Positions 9,201 to 9,618 of a stretch of 9,618 nucleotides of DNA are shown here, piece by piece. Where the stretch lies: contig CALQZZ010000016.1 of NCBI GenBank assembly GCA_943350065.1, positions 1 to 9,618 of the forward strand, given 5' to 3'. The position numbers and the translations under genes were made by a program. The stretch comes from Candidatus Nomurabacteria bacterium. Its GTDB lineage: Bacteria > Patescibacteriota > Minisyncoccia > Phycocordibacterales > UBA9973. Under the pieces are notes generated by a model. The model did no database searches, had not been told where the DNA came from, and saw only the letters and a list, made by a program, of their open reading frames with translations. Within the stretch, counting starts at the first letter, position 1; each line of letters opens with the position of its first letter.

Positions 9201-9433
9201 GCTGTATATTCGTCGCACTTTGGTTCACCGAGAGTAAAAGATGTGAACTCTAATTGGAATTTTTTTCCAGAATAATCATTGATCGGAGAGAACTCTTTGA
9301 ACACTTCTCCAATTCCATTTTCGACTAACCACTTGAAACTTTTTACTTGAGTTTCAATTAAGTTTGGAAACTCTATCAAGGGCTTCTTGTACCTTGAGAA
9401 ATACTTCTTTGGTCGTGCAACTGATTTTTGCAT
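6242..9433 (-). CDS. rpoB: DNA-directed RNA polymerase subunit beta
   Basis: Second-largest core subunit, forming the other jaw of the DNA channel, the RNA exit flap and the rifampicin pocket. The 1063-aa protein is complete but compact (B. subtilis 1193, E. coli 1342), lacking the lineage insertions and the acidic C-terminal tail. Recognisable blocks: N-terminal FSRYKKPLIEFPNLIE (12-27); rifampicin region and fork (383-445, SALGPGGLTRERAG, HTPEGPNIGLI); IPFLEHNDANRALMGSNMQ (541-559); active-site E679/D680 in WNGLNYEDAI; flap about 735-825; catalytic lysines K831 and K839 in GDKLSGRHGNKGV; and the C-terminal clamp element with LGGKAQGGGQRFGEMEVWAL (971-990). In the rifampicin pocket the E. 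coli positions D516, R529 and R687 are replaced by S389, L402 and K560. The gene ends with three consecutive in-frame TAA codons (6244-6236). The ATG gives the expected family start but has no Shine-Dalgarno. It is the first gene of the cluster; rplL is not within the 185 nt upstream. Confidence 0.99.
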   Translation of the reverse strand: MQKSVARPKKYFSRYKKPLIEFPNLIETQVKSFKWLVENGIGEVFKEFSPINDYSGKKFQLEFTSFTLGEPKCDEYTAKLNKLSYEGLLKVRVKLTNKVLGTIKEQEIFMSEFPLMTAHGSFIINGVERVIVPQLARSFGVFFTESESKGKRFFGAKIIPARGVWIEIESEADGAIYVRIDKKRKFPATALLRVMGYHTDEEIIKAFAGNEIHEASIVASLAKDTTKVLGEAFVDIYKRLRDGDMATADNAKEFITSIFTAERYDLSPVGRFRFNDRFGKDMGDEEMKRRIISKEDLVVILKNIIDLNNTADAKADDIDHLGQRRVRFVGEMLQQKIRTGIMQIKRNIQDRMSTIDVDMAMPIQIINQRPLQARIKEFFTTNQLSQFMSQENVLAEIEHLRLLSALGPGGLTRERAGLEVRDVHPSHYGRICPIHTPEGPNIGLIVHLSIYSKINDFGIIETPYVKVKKGKITGEIQYLNALEEEKYNIAHGGVPYTEEGMISVEQVEARVKTQPGIIHRDEIDFIDVATNQGFSIATSMIPFLEHNDANRALMGSNMQKQAVPCVNPEVPLVGTGMEEYASRDSGRLVIAENDGVVKYADGKKIIITEKSDKDKVYTLVNFLRNNNFSIFHQRPNVNVGDKIKKGDVLADTTSTVDGQIAIGQNILMAFMSWNGLNYEDAIIISERLVKNSVFTSVYLEEFICTVRDTKLGPEITTRDIPNVGELKLKDLDEDGIVRVGAEVRENDILVGKITPKGETELTPEERLLRSIFAEKARDVKDTSMRMEHGKRGRIIGVKIFSREMGHSLESGIIKKIVIEVAQIRNISVGDKLSGRHGNKGVISTVLPEEDMPYMADGTPIDIILTPLGVPSRMNLGQILEIHLGMAANTLGYQAIVPPFLGAKNEEIKEELVKAGFNENGKMKLFDGRTGEAFEQDIAVGYMYMLKLHHMVEDKIHMRSIGPYSLITQQPLGGKAQGGGQRFGEMEVWALEGYGAAHALREMLTIKSDDIVGRSATFDSIIKNEVIKSPNSPASFNVMLNYLRGLALNVNLKKWSDKSGEDNA

Positions 9434-9434
9434 A

Positions 9435-9479
9435 TTATTGTAATATCAAAAAAAACTCAAAACGAGAAACGAAAGCCAT
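9435..9479 (-). CDS. Candidate 14-codon upstream mini-ORF before rpoB
   Basis: An ATG at 9479 opens a frame reading MAFVSRFEFFLILQ, closed by TAA at 9437-9435. Only one base separates this stop from the rpoB ATG, a spacing that would allow a terminating ribosome to restart on rpoB, which has no Shine-Dalgarno of its own. The peptide is hydrophobic and Phe-rich, and includes the T8 tract. No Shine-Dalgarno precedes the mini-ORF either (only AAGAAA, 9496-9491). It resembles no family I know and may be a chance frame in a short spacer. Confidence 0.2.
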   Translation of the reverse strand: MAFVSRFEFFLILQ

Positions 9480-9495
9480 GTAAGCTTTTATTTCT
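9465..9495 (-). promoter_or_regulatory. Leader hairpin with the mini-ORF start codon in its loop
   Basis: In the transcript, AGAAAUAAAAGC (9495-9484) can pair with GCUUUCGUUUCU (9476-9465): ten Watson-Crick pairs, one U-G wobble and one A-C mismatch, closing a 7-nt loop UUACAUG (9483-9477). The loop exposes the AUG of the 14-codon mini-ORF. A U8 tract (9455-9448) begins 9 nt after the stem, too far for a standard intrinsic terminator. The stem is A-U rich and would be only moderately stable. Confidence 0.35.
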
Positions 9496-9506
9496 TGCTA
9501 TTATTT

Positions 9507-9576
9507 GTTTCGGATATTAATTAAATTAACGCTTATAAGGCTTAAATTAATAAAAATGGAGATTTTCAGCCGAAAC
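9507..9576 (-). promoter_or_regulatory. Nested inverted repeats in the rpoB leader (possible RNA structure)
   Basis: The outer arms are GTTTCGG (9576-9570) and CCGAAAC (9513-9507), a perfect 7-bp pairing 56 nt apart. Inside it, TATTAATT (9552-9545) pairs exactly with AATTAATA (9522-9515), and two more pairs follow after one T-T mismatch. Between the two stems there are 17 nt on the 5' side and 1 nt on the 3' side. The outer arms are conspicuous because they are GC-containing in an otherwise A/T region. No known riboswitch or ribosomal-protein leader is recognised. It could equally be a DNA operator or chance. Confidence 0.35.
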
Positions 9577-9601
9577 TCAATCGATCAATCTACTAATTAC
9601 T

Positions 9602-9607
9602 AGTATA
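9602..9607 (-). promoter_or_regulatory. Candidate -10 element (TATACT)
   Basis: TATACT matches five of six bases of the sigma-70 -10 consensus. The RpoD encoded here keeps the residues that read that consensus. A matching -35 box would fall beyond the window edge, so it cannot be tested. If used, transcription would start near 9595, giving a 5' untranslated region of about 160 nt. TATAAG at 9537-9532 is an alternative but has no -35 at normal spacing. In such AT-rich sequence a chance match is quite possible. Confidence 0.3.
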
Positions 9608-9618
9608 CTTATATACAA

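Larger units (their letters stand above)
9434..9618 (-). promoter_or_regulatory. AT-rich leader/promoter region of the rpoB-rpoC-dnaG-rpoD cluster
   Basis: These 185 nt contain no recognisable conserved gene. On the minus strand, 5' to 3', I see a -10-like TATACT at the window edge (9607-9602); GTTTCGG (9576-9570) with its exact inverse CCGAAAC (9513-9507); two direct copies of TTAATTTAA (9550-9542 and 9529-9521) flanking the palindrome CTTATAAG (9539-9532); a second hairpin (9495-9465); and a T8 tract (9455-9448) just before the rpoB start. The neighbouring upstream gene, if any, lies outside. Since it precedes the first gene of the cluster, it probably carries the main promoter and 5' untranslated region. 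Confidence 0.6.

Noticed and set aside
874..9433. Alternative genetic code (UGA as Gly or Trp)
   Set aside because: All three complete genes read through at normal family length with no in-frame TGA, Trp is TGG, and stops are TAA, so the standard code (table 11) suffices.
9448..9495. Intrinsic terminator or attenuator upstream of rpoB (hairpin plus T8)
   Set aside because: The stem is A-U rich with a mismatch and the T tract starts 9 nt after it; the stem directly next to the T tract is only 3-4 bp. Kept as a leader hairpin, not called a terminator.

Overview
This window holds four housekeeping genes, all on the minus strand and read in the order rpoB - rpoC - dnaG - rpoD. They encode RNA polymerase beta, RNA polymerase beta', the replication primase, and the first 281 residues of the primary sigma factor, which runs off the low-coordinate edge. 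The spacers are 23, 2 and 30 nt. No terminator or convincing internal promoter lies between them, so a single transcript is likely. I see no mobile element, CRISPR array, rRNA, tRNA or defence gene, and no obvious new multi-gene system.

The organism is an AT-rich bacterium. The compact beta (1063 aa) and beta' (1203 aa, no trigger-loop insertion), the weak or absent Shine-Dalgarno sequences, the lysine-rich tail on the sigma factor and the absence of rplL (upstream of rpoB) and rpsU (upstream of dnaG) suggest the Candidate Phyla Radiation (Patescibacteria), possibly a parcubacterial lineage. That placement is inference, not proof. About 3,100 codons contain no in-frame TGA and every visible stop is TAA, so the UGA=Gly code of Gracilibacteria/Absconditabacteria is not supported.

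Layout by region. 9434-9618 is a 185-nt leader upstream of rpoB, with a possible -10 box at the window edge, two inverted repeats and a 14-codon mini-ORF ending 1 nt before the rpoB start. 6242-9433 is rpoB, 2607-6218 is rpoC, 874-2604 is dnaG, and 1-843 is the 5' part of rpoD.

Beta and beta' form the catalytic core of RNA polymerase. Sigma70 directs that core to promoters, and primase makes RNA primers at the replication fork. The arrangement looks like a merger of the classical rpoBC operon with the dnaG-rpoD half of the macromolecular synthesis operon, which would tie core polymerase, primary sigma and primase to one control point. The points most worth a second look are this gene order, the structured rpoB leader, the run of A7 tracts in the start of rpoD, the divergent rifampicin pocket of beta, and the near absence of canonical ribosome binding sites.
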